In this document: positions 36,801 to 48,580 of the stretch, piece by piece
How the letters are laid out: each line of letters opens with the position of its first letter
Numbering within the stretch: the stretch's first letter is position 1
NCBI RefSeq assembly: GCF_024166365.1
Contig: NC_064838.1
Span: 70,758,001-70,822,000, forward strand
Direction: 5' to 3'
Origin: Elephas maximus indicus
Lineage: Eukaryota > Chordata > Mammalia > Proboscidea > Elephantidae
Length of the DNA stretch: 64,000 bases
Program-made: the position numbers and the translations under genes
The notes under the pieces: generated by a model
Databases searched by the model: none
Told to the model about the DNA's origin: nothing
What the model saw: the letters and a program-made list of their open reading frames with translations, nothing else

Positions 36801-37408
36801 CCCTTTTTGGGGGAGAAGGGTCAGTGATCTAAACATCCTTAGCATTCTCAAGAAAACAAATCCATAATTAAAAAAAGGGAAAGGGGGAAGTGCCACGCCT
36901 CTGACTCAATGCGTCTGTAGGGTCCCAGACTAGAGCCAAGAGGCTCGTTTCAGCTGAGATGCAGCCTAGGCTCTAGAGCCCTCAGCATGATATTCTCAGA
37001 GGTCACCACCCTGAAGATGCCAGAGAGAACACCCAGAAGGAGACTTAGTGACTTCCTAAGGGGTTTTCAAATATTTTCAAGGAAAACTTTTTTCCTTTTC
37101 CAAATTAAATCTTAAACCTGAAATAGGTAAAAGATAACGTGCAGGTTTCACAGGGAGGGAAGCAGGGTAGGGGAATCCCAACCGTGATGACTTGGCCTCC
37201 TCCATTTCCTACAGTGAATCCCTCCCCCAGAAATTGAGGGTTCCTCAGGGGAGTCCGAAATGCACTGACTGAAGAAACAGAGCCAACAGAGGTGTCAGCA
37301 TTGGAAAGGGTTTGCACATGGAAATGGGTTAGTGCAGAGCAAGGACAAGAACCCAAGTCCCCTAGCAGCCTGTCCTGCACTCCTTCTGGCTTCTCCCACC
37401 TACAATAA
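36801..37408. other. Unassigned
   Basis: No repeat recognised. The 141-codon minus frame at 37105-37530 overlaps a SINE and has no known domain. Confidence 0.4.
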
Positions 37409-37592
37409 CCACCAGGCGCCATCAAGTCATTCCAACTCGTGACGACCCCATGTGTGTCAGAGTAGAACTGTGCTCCACAGGGTTTTCGATGGTGAGTTTT
37501 CCGAAGTAAATCCCCAGGAGTTTCTTCCAAGGCACCACTGGGTGGACTCAGTAGCTGAGTGCATTAAATGTTTGCACCACCTAGGGTCTCTT
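37409..37592 (-). repeat. AfroSINE, diverged
   Basis: Antisense 'ttccaactcgtgacgacccc', 'agagtagaactgtgctccac' and 'ctgagtgcattaaatgtttg'. It is the older subfamily with the 'tgctccacagggttttc' body. Confidence 0.85.
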
Positions 37593-37771
37593 TTTTAAAA
37601 AAAAAAAATGCCAGAAATTGGTTTTTCAAGTCAAAGAACAAGTGACAGCTGGAGCAGGACATGTCTTTATGGCCCTCTCCACCTCTTCTCCCAGAGCCCA
37701 GTCAAGTCTGCAGGAGGAGATCATGCTCTATTCTGAAGATGATCTCCCAAGCAGTTCTGCACATTGGTTTG

Positions 37772-37776
37772 GATTC
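37772..37776. repeat. LTR target-site duplication, left
   Basis: GATTC is repeated at 38301-38305. Five bp is the ERVL/MaLR integration footprint. Confidence 0.85.
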
Positions 37777-38300
37777 TGTCATAAATTGAATTGTGTACCC
37801 CAAAACTGTGTGTCAACTTGGCCAGGCCATGATTCCCAGTATTGTATGATTGTCCACCATTTTGTCATCTGATGTCATTTTCCCATGTGTTATAAAGCCT
37901 ACCTCTCTGATGTTAATGAAGCAGGATTAGAGGCAGTTATGTTAATGAGGCAGGACTCAAACTTACAAGATTAGGTTGTATCTTGATCCAGTCTCTTTTG
38001 AGATTTAAAAGAGAGAAGCGAGCAGAGAGACAGGGGGCCCACCTACCACCAAGAATGAAGAATCAGAAGGGGAGTGTGGCCTTTGGACTCAGGGTCCCTG
38101 TGCTGAGAAGCTCCTAGACCAGGGGTAGATTTTTGACAAAGACCTTCCCCTGGAGCCTACAGAGACAGGAAGCTTTCCCCTGGAGCTTGCACCCTGAATT
38201 TGGACTCCTAGCTTTCTAGACTGGGAGAGAATAAATTCCTCTTTGTTAAAGCCATCCATTTGTGGCATTTCTGTTACAGCATCACCAGATAACTAAGACA
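37777..38300 (+). mobile_element. Solo LTR, MaLR (ERVL)-like, with 5-bp duplication
   Basis: The best-preserved of the four LTRs: TGTCATAAATTG at the start and AACTAAGACA at the end, giving proper TG...CA termini, and a perfect GATTC duplication. It holds a TATA-like region near 38000 ('gagatttaaaagag') and 'aataaattcctc' near 38230. It is 524 bp, about 100 bp longer than the 11463 copy because of extra U3 sequence. No retroviral internal genes are present. Confidence 0.88.
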
Positions 38301-38305
38301 GATTC
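38301..38305. repeat. LTR target-site duplication, right
   Basis: GATTC, matching 37772-37776. The bases after it ('cacatagagcttaacagcaa') look like the end of an older AfroSINE/RTE tail that the LTR hit. Confidence 0.85.
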
Positions 38306-38339
38306 CAACACATAGAGCTTAACAGCAACAACAACAAAA

Positions 38340-38909
38340 GGGGGTCTTACTGGCTCATGTAAGAGGCAAGACAGATCAGTCATTCCTAGCATGGTTAGAT
38401 CTCAAAGAACTCTCTTTTTCACCATCTCTTGGTTCCACTTTTATCTGAATTGCTTCATTTATACGGCAGATTTTTTCCACCTAGTGTCAAAAGTGGCCAC
38501 TGACAACTCTAAGTTTTTCAGCATCTAAGATCCCAGTAGACTTAAGAGCAACTCTAACCTGATAATTCTAGCAAAAGTCTTCAGGAAGGTTTTGACTGGC
38601 TTGACTTGATTGACAGGTGCCCATCCCAGAACCGATCTCTGTGCTGAGGGGAAAGATCATATCTGGATTTGCCCAACCTCAGTCCTAAATCCACCAAAGT
38701 AGAAGCATCCACATCAAAGGAGGGAAAAAAAAAAAAAAAAAAAAAGCAGTGGGAGTGGTTAACAGGTGGGTCTCTAAACAGAGACTTGGGCTGCTGTTCT
38801 CTAAGGAAGGGGGAAAGGATGCTTGCCCAGGCAATGAGACAAAGATACAATATTTCATGTCTATATTTTTTATAACATGTTATTTCCTACTTGCTGAAAG
38901 TGGGACATT
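38340..38909. other. Unassigned
   Basis: Unique-looking, with an A-run at 38724-38745. Confidence 0.4.
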
Positions 38910-38922
38910 TGTGGAAAAGGGC

Positions 38923-39127
38923 CCAATAACTAATGGTTGCCACTGAGTCAGTTTCAACTCATAGCGACCCTGTAGGACAGAATAAAACTGCTTCGTACGG
39001 TTTCCAAGGCTGTAATCTTTACGGAAGCAGATTGCCACATCTTTCCCCCATGGAGCAGCTGGGGGGGTTGAGCCACCGACCTTTTGGTTAGCAGCTGAGT
39101 GCTTAACCATTGCACCACCAGGGCTTC
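38923..39127 (-). repeat. AfroSINE with 13-bp target-site duplication
   Basis: An antisense long-subfamily copy. TGTGGAAAAGGGC occurs exactly at 38910-38922 and 39128-39140. Head complement 'taaccattgcaccaccaggg'; middle insert 'ctttacggaagcagattgcc'. Confidence 0.96.
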
Positions 39128-39351
39128 TGTGGAAAAGGGCATCCTCAGAGATACACATGACACGGCTTTTCACTGATGTGAACAAGCGAATATTGCTTAC
39201 AATCCTAACTGAACCAGGTGCCAACAAACTAGTGATGTCAGCTAGAACTGAAGTGAAATGAAATCAGCTAAATTAAAGGATTTGCATGTTTAACTTACAG
39301 TCAGATGGGTCTCAAACCATTTCCGAAAATGCAAACAAGAATCTTGCTACT

Positions 39352-39712
39352 CTGAGGAGCAGTGGTGGTTTAGTGGTAGAATTCTTGCTTTCCATGTGGG
39401 AGACCCGGGCTCAATTCCTGGCCAAGGCATGTCATCTGCAGCCACCACCCTGCTGTCATTGGAGGCTTGCGTGTTGCTGTGATGCTGAACAGGTTTCAGC
39501 GAAGCTTGCAGATTGAGGTTGACTATGAAGAAAGGCCTGGTGATCTACATTAGAAAATCAGCCAGTGAAAACTCTCTGGAGCCTAACAGTTTGAGCCACA
39601 AGCAATCACAGAGATGATGCAGCACCAGGCAACGCTGGGACGATGTTTCCTTCCTTGTGCGCGAGGCACTATGCGTCAGGGCCTACTTGACAGCAGCGAA
39701 CAACAACGGCAA
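39352..39712 (+). repeat. tRNA-Gly/RTE chimeric SINE (copy 2)
   Basis: Positions 39359-39429 form a 71-nt tRNA-Gly-like block: 'gtggtttagtggtagaattc' (A-box), an anticodon-loop equivalent TTTCCAT, 'acccgggctcaattcctggc' (B-box) and a GCA start and end. It continues with an RTE 5'-end segment ('gcgtgttgctgtgatgctga', 'agaaaggcctggtgatctac') and an RTE tail ('gcctacttgacagcagcgaa' plus caacaac). It is a pol III-driven chimera of a tRNA and a deleted RTE. Confidence 0.82.
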
Positions 39713-41820
39713 AATCCTGATGCTGCATTTATTCCTTTTCTCCACAACATGTAACTGTAGGAAGAAGGAATACATGGATGCATAGTAATATGTTTATTCT
39801 ACCCACCTTTGTAATAAATAAAAGCGTTCAAAAGTTCCAAACGTGATACAAAATTTTTAACACCGAATTTTAAGGATTTTTACAAAGATTACCAGTGAAC
39901 AATGTTGCGTATGTCTACGATTAGAACAGAATTAACAGATATTTTTTAGAAAGAGTATCCTAATTTCAAAGAAGAGAAAAATACTCAGCATCTGCCTTCT
40001 CCTTCCCTGGCCCAAGGGCATGCAGAATAAGGTCAAATGTATATTTCGGAGCTATAGCCTTTCAAAGTTTCTACTCCTTAGGTTTCCAAAATAGCTCTCA
40101 AGTTTCTTCAAAGGTTTATTCACAAAACAGAGCTAAAATGTAATGAGAAAAGGCTGAAAGAAAAGCTCTAACCCAGTGACATCAGGTGGCGTTTGAGAAG
40201 CTCTTTAATGACAGAGCTGAAACTGACGTCTGTTAGCACCTTCTTAACGTCCTCTGGAAAATGCACTGAATCCCTTTCGCTCTTGGCATTTGACAAGAAT
40301 GGATTCTCCAGGTCGAGCAAGTGTTAGATGCCTTAAACATAAGCCATGGAGTGGCTCTAAGACAGGAAAAACAAAACAAAAAAGCCAAAAAGAAGCTCAG
40401 TTGTCTTTTCTCTGCTTGTCGTGCCCTGAAGGGAAGGATGACGAAATCCAAGCAGGCTAAATGGCTGCACAAGTGAAACGTGGGTAAGGTCAGCCTAGGA
40501 CAAGAGAAGGACATCTGTTAATGTTCAGAGATGGTAACATTTAGAAACACTGCTGGTCACTTTTTCCCCCCAGATGTAAACATTATCCTTCCGATTTAAC
40601 AATAGGAACCAAGCCTCATGCCACATGTAACATGGCAGCACAGCCATCCCACGCCTTTGCTAGGAAGAGTCCATTTTAAATGGTGAGAAAAGCTTCTTTA
40701 CCATGACGGTGGAATACAGCAGAGTAAAAAGTACATATGGAAAGTAAACTCAGGGACTGGATGGCCTGAGGTGTAAAATTATTAAACCTAGTCACTTGGC
40801 AAAAACTTGATTTTCTCTTGGATTACTCCTTCTAGAAAGATCAGTCCAAGATATCCAGTGTGTTTCTTTTACCTATAATAAAACACGTATTCTGAGAGAA
40901 TATCATGGAATACAGTGGAGGTTTGTATATCCGCCCCGTGTCCTCTAATGTGTGCTTTTTTAGCACACATTTACTGAATGCCTAACGCAAGCCAGACACT
41001 GGGAGCACAAAACGTAAGCACAAAAATGAGGAAAATTTCACAGGCAGGTGGCTTAGGGATACAAACCTAGACACACACAAAAAATTATTACAATCCATGT
41101 AACTATTGAAAACAGAGAATCAGCCAAGAAAGGGAGGCTAATCTCAGCAGGCAAGAGTGGCGTTATTAGGGAAGGTTTACTGGATAAGGGATCTTTGACC
41201 TTTGAGAGCTAAGAACTCTCCAGGTGGAAAGTGGTGTTGAGTGGAGAGGACAGAACAAAGAGCGAGGAGTGTCTTCTAGACTGGAGAAGACAAGTGATCT
41301 TCATCTCAAATCCCACCTCTAATTGTCAGGACTATTTGCTTGAAGTGTGGCGATGGAAATGGCTGTGAGGCTGTGTGGCAGACGTTACTGAAATAATCCC
41401 TCAGCTCATCCCTGATTCACTTGTGTCCTCAGTGGGCAATTCTTTTACACGCTGACAGCTTCCCATTTCACCTGCCACCTGCCACTTTCTGCTTTTCTGG
41501 TTGAGGATTTTCTCTGGTTCTTTGAGAGCCCAAGGGCAAGGCAGCTTGAAAGTATTGAAGACTTAATGCCTCCATGGGCAAACTTCACCCAATGAGGAAT
41601 GGAAATCAGTGGCTAAATATACAAATTTCCCCAACTCTTTGATGAGACAATTCTGAGGTGCATCTTAAACAGCCCTCGAAGGCTCCCCAGCAGGACTGAG
41701 CCCCCATCGCCTACAGTAACCTACGCATGAACCTGCTCTTTATTGGCTTATCTCTTCCCTGGCTCATTTTCCTTACTCCCTCATTTATGTTTCCTGGGAT
41801 CACCTTCCAGATATAATGTA
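39713..41820. other. Mostly unique, about 2.1 kb
   Basis: No gene recognised. A possible MIR/L2 remnant lies at about 40965-41030 ('agcacacatttactgaatgc'). The 40233-40514 minus frame (93 codons) has no recognisable domain. Confidence 0.4.
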
Positions 41821-42315
41821 TTAGTTATCAGCTGCTGTGTAACAAATTGTCCCAAACCTCAACAGTTTAAAACAACAATAAACATTAATCATCTCAGGTC
41901 AGGAAGTTCAGAGCAATTTCCGTGGGTGGTTCTGGCCCAGGGTTTCTCATGAGATGGCAGTCATTTGAAGGCATAATTGGGGACTAGAAGTTTCACTTTC
42001 AACACGGCTCATTAAGATGGCTGTCAAGTTGGTCTGGCTGTTGGCAGGAGGCCTCAGTTCCTCAACTCGGGGCTGCTTGAGCATCCTCATGATATGGCAG
42101 CTGGCTTCCCCCAGAGCAAGTGATCCAAGAGAGATCCAGGCAGTGGTTACAATGTCTTCTATGACTTAGTCTCCGAAGTCACACGCTGTCACTTCTGCAG
42201 TATTCTACTGGTCAGACAGACCAGTCTCATGTAATATGGGCAGGACTACATGAGGACATGGCCACACAGGGAGGCTAGGATTACTGGGGGCCTTCCTGGA
42301 TATTGGCTATCACAC
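41821..42315 (+). repeat. Ancient mammalian repeat, class uncertain
   Basis: It opens 'ttatcagctgctgtgtaaca' and 'aacagtttaaaacaacaata', a familiar widespread mammalian repeat opening. It then has 'tggtctggctgttggcagga' and ends near 'tattggctatcacac'. I could not settle whether it is a DNA transposon or a MaLR-type repeat. Confidence 0.5.
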
Positions 42316-44087
42316 TCTATCTTAGGGTTTGGTAGGAAAGTTTGACTATTATTAATAAAAAGTTCTATTAGTGATGTCAACCTTGAATGGGACATGGGAG
42401 TGCTGTCATGCTTGCATGCTGGGGATCTATTATCCTGCGATTCCTGGCCTTAATCCCCCAAACTTTCAGAGATTAAGTAGATTCTAACCAAAGTCTGAAA
42501 ACTTAGACATAATTGTTCCAAAACTAAGCGCACCCCAGTTTCCTACCAATTTATTCCTCTTTTGATACTTTCCATGTGATTTGGTAACATTTTCAGATCT
42601 TCCAGTTGTTTATGACAATGCTAGACTACTTCAGTCACTATTACATGAACACAATTCTAAAGACAAGGTTGCTTCTAGTTTGTAACTTACATGCATTCTT
42701 TGACAAAAACCAGTCACTAGGAAATGGGAACAGAAAATCCAAATTACCCTTCGAGATTACCATATTCATAGCCACATGGGAATTCCACAGTACAAATCAG
42801 ATCTAAAAAAACAAGTTCTGCCCCAGATTCCTTAAAGTCTGTAAATGATAGCAGATAATTCAGTTTGCAGATGATAGTTCAAAGCCTGCTTCAGTCCTCT
42901 AGTGACAAACCTAAGATAAATATGTCGAAGTAGAACAATTGTCAAATGCCTAAAAGAGGTTTGGGGCCAGGGGAGGGGAGAGGCAGGGGTTATGCTTCAT
43001 CTATGTTTTGTCCTCTCCCTGAAATAGCCTGTCGATCTGTGAAATGAATAATATCCTTTGTTTGCCCCAATGAACATTAAAATTGCGTTCCAGTTTCACA
43101 ATTATATTTCCTCAGATACTGCCTTGGTTGCATGAACATCATATAAACATATAAGACTTAAGTTAGTAAACACAAATTAAAATCAAACATTTATTTATAT
43201 GAACACCTAAAAACTAAAATCTTGAAACACAAACTGTCGAGATTTCTTACGAGACCTCTCTTTTTAATGATGCACGTGATTATTTCTAACAGCAATTTAA
43301 AGCACCTCGGTGGGAATTATCTACTCATAATATATCTTGTGAGTCCAAGAGGAAGGGAATAGAATAAACATTAAATAAACAGAGATGCTTACAGGGATAG
43401 GAACAGACCAGACAAACAAGAAATGTAACAATCGTTCAAGTTTAAAGCCCTCTCCATTACAAAAGGCTCAACTTCTGTGTTGACTATCATCTTTTATTAT
43501 GACACCAGCTAGAGGAGTTTGAGTTTTTCCTTTTCAAGGAGACACCATAATCCTTTTAATCATTCTCCAACCCAAGAAAAAAAAAAAAAATGCTTAAACT
43601 CTGATTGGTATAGGCTTTACTCAGGATGCCAGGAAAAGAGATTTTAATTAATTTAATCACAGTGAAATCTCACAATCTAAAATAAATACCAGTACCAGGC
43701 ATAAAAACTCTTAACTCTTGAAGGTGATCAGTAGAGAGAGCCAGGCTGAGGGTTAAGGATCTAAGAAAAGCCTTGTTCAAGAGCAGGATCGTCAGGCCTG
43801 GATAAGGCCTTCTCTGTGCAAATTCAAGATGGGTGTAAAATGACCAAAGCATGTTGGCTGTACCCATGGGTGTACCCCATCTCCATACGGTGTCTATGTA
43901 GAAATCTGTTTTGTTCTTCCAGTTTTTGATGTTGCCTCCATTTTATGTATGCTAATATGTGTTTGCTATGTAGCAAAATAGTTGACTCTTTTTTAAAATA
44001 TAAGCTATAAAGTACTGAGTTCTGCTGAGTCGTTCATCCACAGAAGGCCTGAGAATATTAATTGGGAACAGCTGGGCCAATGCTGCC
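42316..44087. other. Mostly unique, about 1.8 kb
   Basis: AT-rich, with no recognisable repeat, gene or RNA. The A-run at 43576 is isolated. Confidence 0.4.
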
Positions 44088-44643
44088 TTTTTCTTTTTCA
44101 TCTTTATTGAGATATAGTTCACATACTATATAATTTGTCCTTTTAAAGTGTTTTTTTAGTATATTCACAAAGTCATCTACCCCTCACCACTATCTAATTG
44201 CAGAACACTTTCATGACCCCGAAAAGAAACCCCATACCCATTAGCAGTCACTTCCCACTTCCTCCTCTATGTGTCTAAACTTTGCATATTCTGGACACTT
44301 TGTATACATGCAGTGCTATAGTATGTAGCCTTTCGTGTCTGGCTTCTTTCACTTAGCATAATGTTTCAAGTGTCATTCATGTTGTAGCATGTAGCAGTAC
44401 TTCATTCCTTTTTATGGCTGACTAATTTTTTTTTTTTTTTTTAATATTCCTTCATATGGATATACCACATTGTTTATTCATTCATCAATTGATGGACATT
44501 TGGGTTGTTTCCACTTTGGGGCTATTATGAATAATGCTGCTACAAATATTCATTTAAAAGATTTGTGTGGACATGTGTTTTCAATTCTCTAGGGTATATA
44601 TCTAGTTTTAGAATTGCTGGATTATATAGAAGGATTGATATTT
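44088..44643 (-). mobile_element. Ancient L1M, piece 1 (3' UTR/ORF2 end)
   Basis: An antisense L1MA/MB-type 3' end: 'tttattgagatatagttcac', 'ccatacccattagcagtcac', 'ggcttctttcacttagcata' and 'tgaataatgctgctacaaat'. It is the outermost host of the nested stack that runs to 59333. Confidence 0.88.
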
Positions 44644-46995
44644 GGAAAATATGGCCTCGGTGATAAAAATGACGTTGAAGATCCCATGGTTGAATTTAGC
44701 AAGACCAATGACTTCTTCATTGTAAACACCTTTTTTCACCAACATAAACGGCAACCATACACATGGACCTCACCGGATGAAATACACAGGAATCAAGTTG
44801 ACTACACCTACGGAAAGAGACAATGGAAAAGCTCAAGGTCATCAATCAGAACAAGGCCAGGGGCTGACCCCAATCAGACCATCAATTACTCATGTGCAAC
44901 TTCAAGATGAAACTGAAGAAAACTAGAACAAGTCCACGAGAGCCAGTATATCCCACCTGAATTTAGAAACCATCTCAAGAATAGATTTGACGCGTTGTAC
45001 ACTAACGTCCGAAGACAAGACGAGTTGTGGAATGACATCAAGGACATCATACATGAAGAAAGCAAGAGGTCATTAAAAAAACAGGAGAGAAAGAAAAGAC
45101 CTAAGTGGGTGTCAGAACAGACTCTGAAACTTGCTCTTGAAAATTGAGTAGATAAAGCTAAAGGAAAAATGATGAAGTAAAATAGCTGAACAGAAGGTTT
45201 CAAAGGGTGGCTTGAGAAGACAAAGTAAAGTATTATGATGACATGTACAAAAACCTGGAGATAGACAACCAAAAGGAAAGAACACACTCAGCATTTCTCA
45301 AGTTGAAAGAACTGAAGAAAAAATTCAAGCCTCAAGTTGCAATACTGAAGGATTCTATGGGAAAAATATTAAACAACACAGGAAGCATCAAAAGAGGATG
45401 GAAAGAATACACAGAGTCACTATACCAAAAAGAACCAACGAACATTCAACCATTTCAGGAGGTAACACATGATCAGGAAAGGTACTGAAGGAAGAAGTCC
45501 AAGCTGCACTGAAGGCATTGTCAAAAAAAAAAAAAAAAAGCTCCAGGAATTGACGTAATACCAATTGAGATGTTTTAACAATCAAATGCAGCGCTGGAAG
45601 TGCTCGCTCATCTACGCCAATAAATTTGGAAGACAGGTACCTGGCCAACCTACTGGAAGAGATCCATATTTATGCCTATTCCCAAGAAAGGTGATTCAAC
45701 TGAATGTGGAAATTATTGAACAATATCATTAATATCACATGTAAGCAAAACTTTGCTGAAGGTCATTCAGAAAATTGACTGCAGCAGTATATCGACAGGA
45801 AACTGCCAGAAAATTCAAGCTGGATTTTAAAAAGGTTGTGGAACCAGGGATATCATTGCTGATGTCAGGTAGGTCCTGGCTGAAAGCAGAGGATACCAGA
45901 AAGATGTTTACTTGTGTTTTATTGGCTATGCTAATGCATTTGACTGTGTGAATCATAACAAATTATGGATAACATTGTAGAGAATGGGAATTCTGGAATA
46001 CTTAATTGTGTTCATGAGGAATCTGTACGTGGATCAAAAGGCAGCTGTTCGAACAGAACAAAGGGATACCACATGGTCAGGAAAAGTGTGTGTCAGGGTT
46101 GTATCCTTTTACCATACCTATTCAATCTGTATGCCGAGCAAATAATCCAAGAAGCTGGACAATGTGAAGAAGAATGGGGCATCAGAATTGAAGGAAACTC
46201 ATTAACAACCTGTGTTATGCAGAGGACACAAACTTGCTTGCTGAAAGTGAAGAGGTCTTGAAGCACTTACTGGTGAAGATCAAAGACCACAGCCTTCAGT
46301 AGGGATTACGCCTCAACATAAAGAAAACAAAAATCCTTACAACTGGACCAATAAGCAACGTCATAATAAAATGGAGAAAAGATTGAGATTGTCAAAGATT
46401 TCATTTTACTTGGATACACAATCAACACCCATGGAAACAACAGTCAAGAAATCAAAAGACTCATTGCATTGGGCAACTCGGCTGCAAAAAACCTCTTTAA
46501 AGTGTTGAAAAGCAAAGATGTCACCTTGAGGACTAAGGTGCGCCTGACCCAAGCTATGGTATTTTCAATCGCCTCATATAATGTGAAAGCTGGACAATGA
46601 ATAAGGAAAACTGAAGAAGAATTGATGCCTTTGAATGGCAGTGCTGGTGAAGAATATTGAATATACCACGGACTGCCAAAAGAATGAAAAATCTGTCTTG
46701 GAGGAAGTACAAACGAAATGCTACTTAGAAGCAAGGATGGCAAGACTACATCTCACATACTTTGGACATGTTTTCAGGAGGGATCAGTCCCTGGAGAAGG
46801 ATATCATGCTTGGTAAAGCAAAGGGTCAACACAAAAGAGGAAGGCCCTCAACGAGATGGATCGACACCGTGGCTGCAACAAGTGGCTCAAGCATAACAAC
46901 GATTGTGGAGGTGGCACAGGACCAAGCAGTATTTCGTTTTGTTGTGCATGGGATCATCAAGATCAGGGCAACAGCATCTAACAACAACAACAGAG
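44644..46995 (+). mobile_element. RTE (BovB-like), 5'-truncated, sense
   Basis: It covers the endonuclease C-terminus (KYGLGDKNDVEDPMVEFSKT; TFFHQHKRQPYTWTSPDEIH), the linker, reverse transcriptase (SVCQGCILLPYLFNLYAEQI at about 46085-46150) and the C-terminal block (KGQHKRGRPSTRWIDTVAAT), then a CAACAACAAC tail. Frame breaks at several points disable it. A short GATATTT repeat is seen at both ends. Confidence 0.93.
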
Positions 46996-47028
46996 ATATT
47001 TAATTTTTGAGGAACTACTGTCATGGAT
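46996..47028 (-). mobile_element. Ancient L1M, piece 2
   Basis: 'taatttttgaggaactac' is the expected continuation of piece 1 in antisense L1 ORF2. Confidence 0.75.
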
Positions 47029-47549
47029 TGAATTATACCCCCCCCCCCAAAATTGTACCAGCTTGGTTAGGCCATGTGTGGTTGTCCTCCATTTTGTGAT
47101 TTTCCTATGTGCTATAAATCATAATCTTTCCCTATGGTTAAAAGGTTTAGGTTGGGACTATACCACCACCCTTACCCAGGTCACCTCCCTGATCCAAGGC
47201 AAAGGGATTTTCCCTGGGGTGTGCCCTGCACCACCTTTTATCTCTCAAGAGATAAAAGGAAAGGGAAGCCAGCAGAGAGTTTAGGACCTCGTACCGCCAA
47301 GAAAGCAGCATCAGGAGCAGAATAGGTCCTTTAGACACAGGGTTCCTGTGCCTGAGAAGCTCCTTGACCAAGGAAAGTTTGAGGACAAGAAATCTTCCTC
47401 CAGAGAAGACAGAGAGAGAAAGTCTTCCCCGGAGCCAACGCCCTGAATTTGGACTTGTAACCTACTAGACTGTGAGAAAATAAGTTTCTCTTTGTTAAAG
47501 CCATCCACCTGTGGTATTTCTGTTATGACAGCACTCGATGACTAAGACA
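47029..47549 (+). mobile_element. Solo LTR, MaLR (ERVL)-like
   Basis: It starts TGTCATGGATTG and ends GACTAAGACA. It shares the R/U5-like end ('aagccatccacctgtggtat') with the LTR at 37777-38300 and is of similar length. A C-run at 47040 looks like slippage. The flanking 5-mers (ACTAC and ACTGT) match only partly. Confidence 0.82.
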
Positions 47550-47648
47550 ACTGTTTTTCATTCCCACCAGCAATGTATAAGGGTTTTGATTTCTCCACAT
47601 CCTCATCAACACTTGTTATTGTCTGTCTTTTTTATTATAGCCATCCTA
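47550..47648 (-). mobile_element. Ancient L1M, piece 3
   Basis: 'ttcattcccaccagcaatgt', 'aacacttgttattgtctgtc': canonical antisense L1 continuing piece 2. Confidence 0.85.
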
Positions 47649-47801
47649 AACTCATTGCCATCGAGTCGATTCTGAATCATGACAACCCTACAGGACAGAG
47701 TAGACCTGCCCCACAGGGTTTCCAAGGAGCTGCTGGTGGATTCAAACTGCTGACCTTCTGGTTAGCACTAGAACACTTAACCACTGCGCCACCAGGGCTC
47801 C
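47649..47801 (-). repeat. AfroSINE with 12-bp target-site duplication
   Basis: A short-subfamily antisense copy ('ttgccatcgagtcgattctg' to 'ctgcgccaccagggctcc'). ATAGCCATCCTA at 47637-47648 and ATAGCCATTCTA at 47802-47813 differ by one base. Confidence 0.94.
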
Positions 47802-47966
47802 ATAGCCATTCTAGTAGATGTGAAATTGTATCTTATGGTTTTGATTTGCATTCCCCTAATGACTAATCATATGAGGATCTTTTCATGTTTACTGGCTATT
47901 TCTATATTTTTTCGGAGAACTGTCTATTCAAATCTTTTGCCCATTTTTAAAATTGAGTTGTCTTTT
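47802..47966 (-). mobile_element. Ancient L1M, piece 4
   Basis: 'agatgtgaaattgtatctta', 'ttttgatttgcattccccta' and 'aatcttttgcccatttttaa' continue the antisense L1. Confidence 0.85.
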
Positions 47967-48517
47967 CACAATGGAAAGATTAGTCCAAAGAACTAATGGA
48001 CCACAGCTACCACAGCCTCCACCAAACTGAGTCCAGCACAACTAGATGGTGCCAGGCTACCACCACCGACTGCCCTGACAGAGATCACAGTAGAGGGCCC
48101 CAGACAGAGCTGGAGAAAAATGTAGAACAAAATTCTAACTCACACACACACAAAAAAAGACTTACTGGTCTAACAGAGACTGGAGAAACTTCGAGAGTAT
48201 AGCCCCGGAATACCCTCCTAACTCAGCACTAAATTCACTCCTGAGGTTCACCCTTCAGCCAAAGATTAGACAGGCCCATAAAACAAAAAGAGACTAAATG
48301 GGCACACCAGCACAGGGGCAAGGATGAGAAGAAGCCAGGAGGCGACAGGAAAGCTGGTAATGGGGAACCCAAGATTGAGAAGCGGAGAGTGTTGACATGT
48401 GGTGGGGGTCACAACCAATGTCACAAAACAATATGGGTATGAATTATTTAATGAGAAGCTAGTTTGTTCTGTAAACTGTCATCTAAATTATATACATATA
48501 TATATATAAAAAATACT
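47967..48517 (+). mobile_element. Older L1 3' end, sense, with 18-bp duplication
   Basis: A 3' UTR of the same subfamily as 36281-36800 ('actagatggtgccaggctac', 'ctggagaaaaatgtagaaca', 'agattagacaggcccataaa'), ending in a TATATA/A-rich tail. The host sequence AAAATTGAGTTGTCTTTT (47949-47966) recurs at 48518-48535 with one change. Confidence 0.88.
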
Positions 48518-48540
48518 AAAATTGGGTTGTCTTTTTATTG

Positions 48541-48580
48541 AGATTGTCAAGGACTTCATTTTACTCGGATCCACGATCAA
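48541..48580 (+). mobile_element. 40-bp RTE internal scrap
   Basis: 'gattgtcaaggacttcattt' and 'tactcggatccacgatcaa' match RTE internal sequence (compare about 46386-46425 and 56320-56360). Host L1M lies immediately on both sides. It has no RTE tail. Confidence 0.7.

Noticed and set aside
39359..39429. Possible functional tRNA-Gly gene
   Set aside because: The block is followed directly by RTE-derived SINE body and tail, has many mismatches in the stems, and a similar unit recurs at 35345. It is a SINE head.
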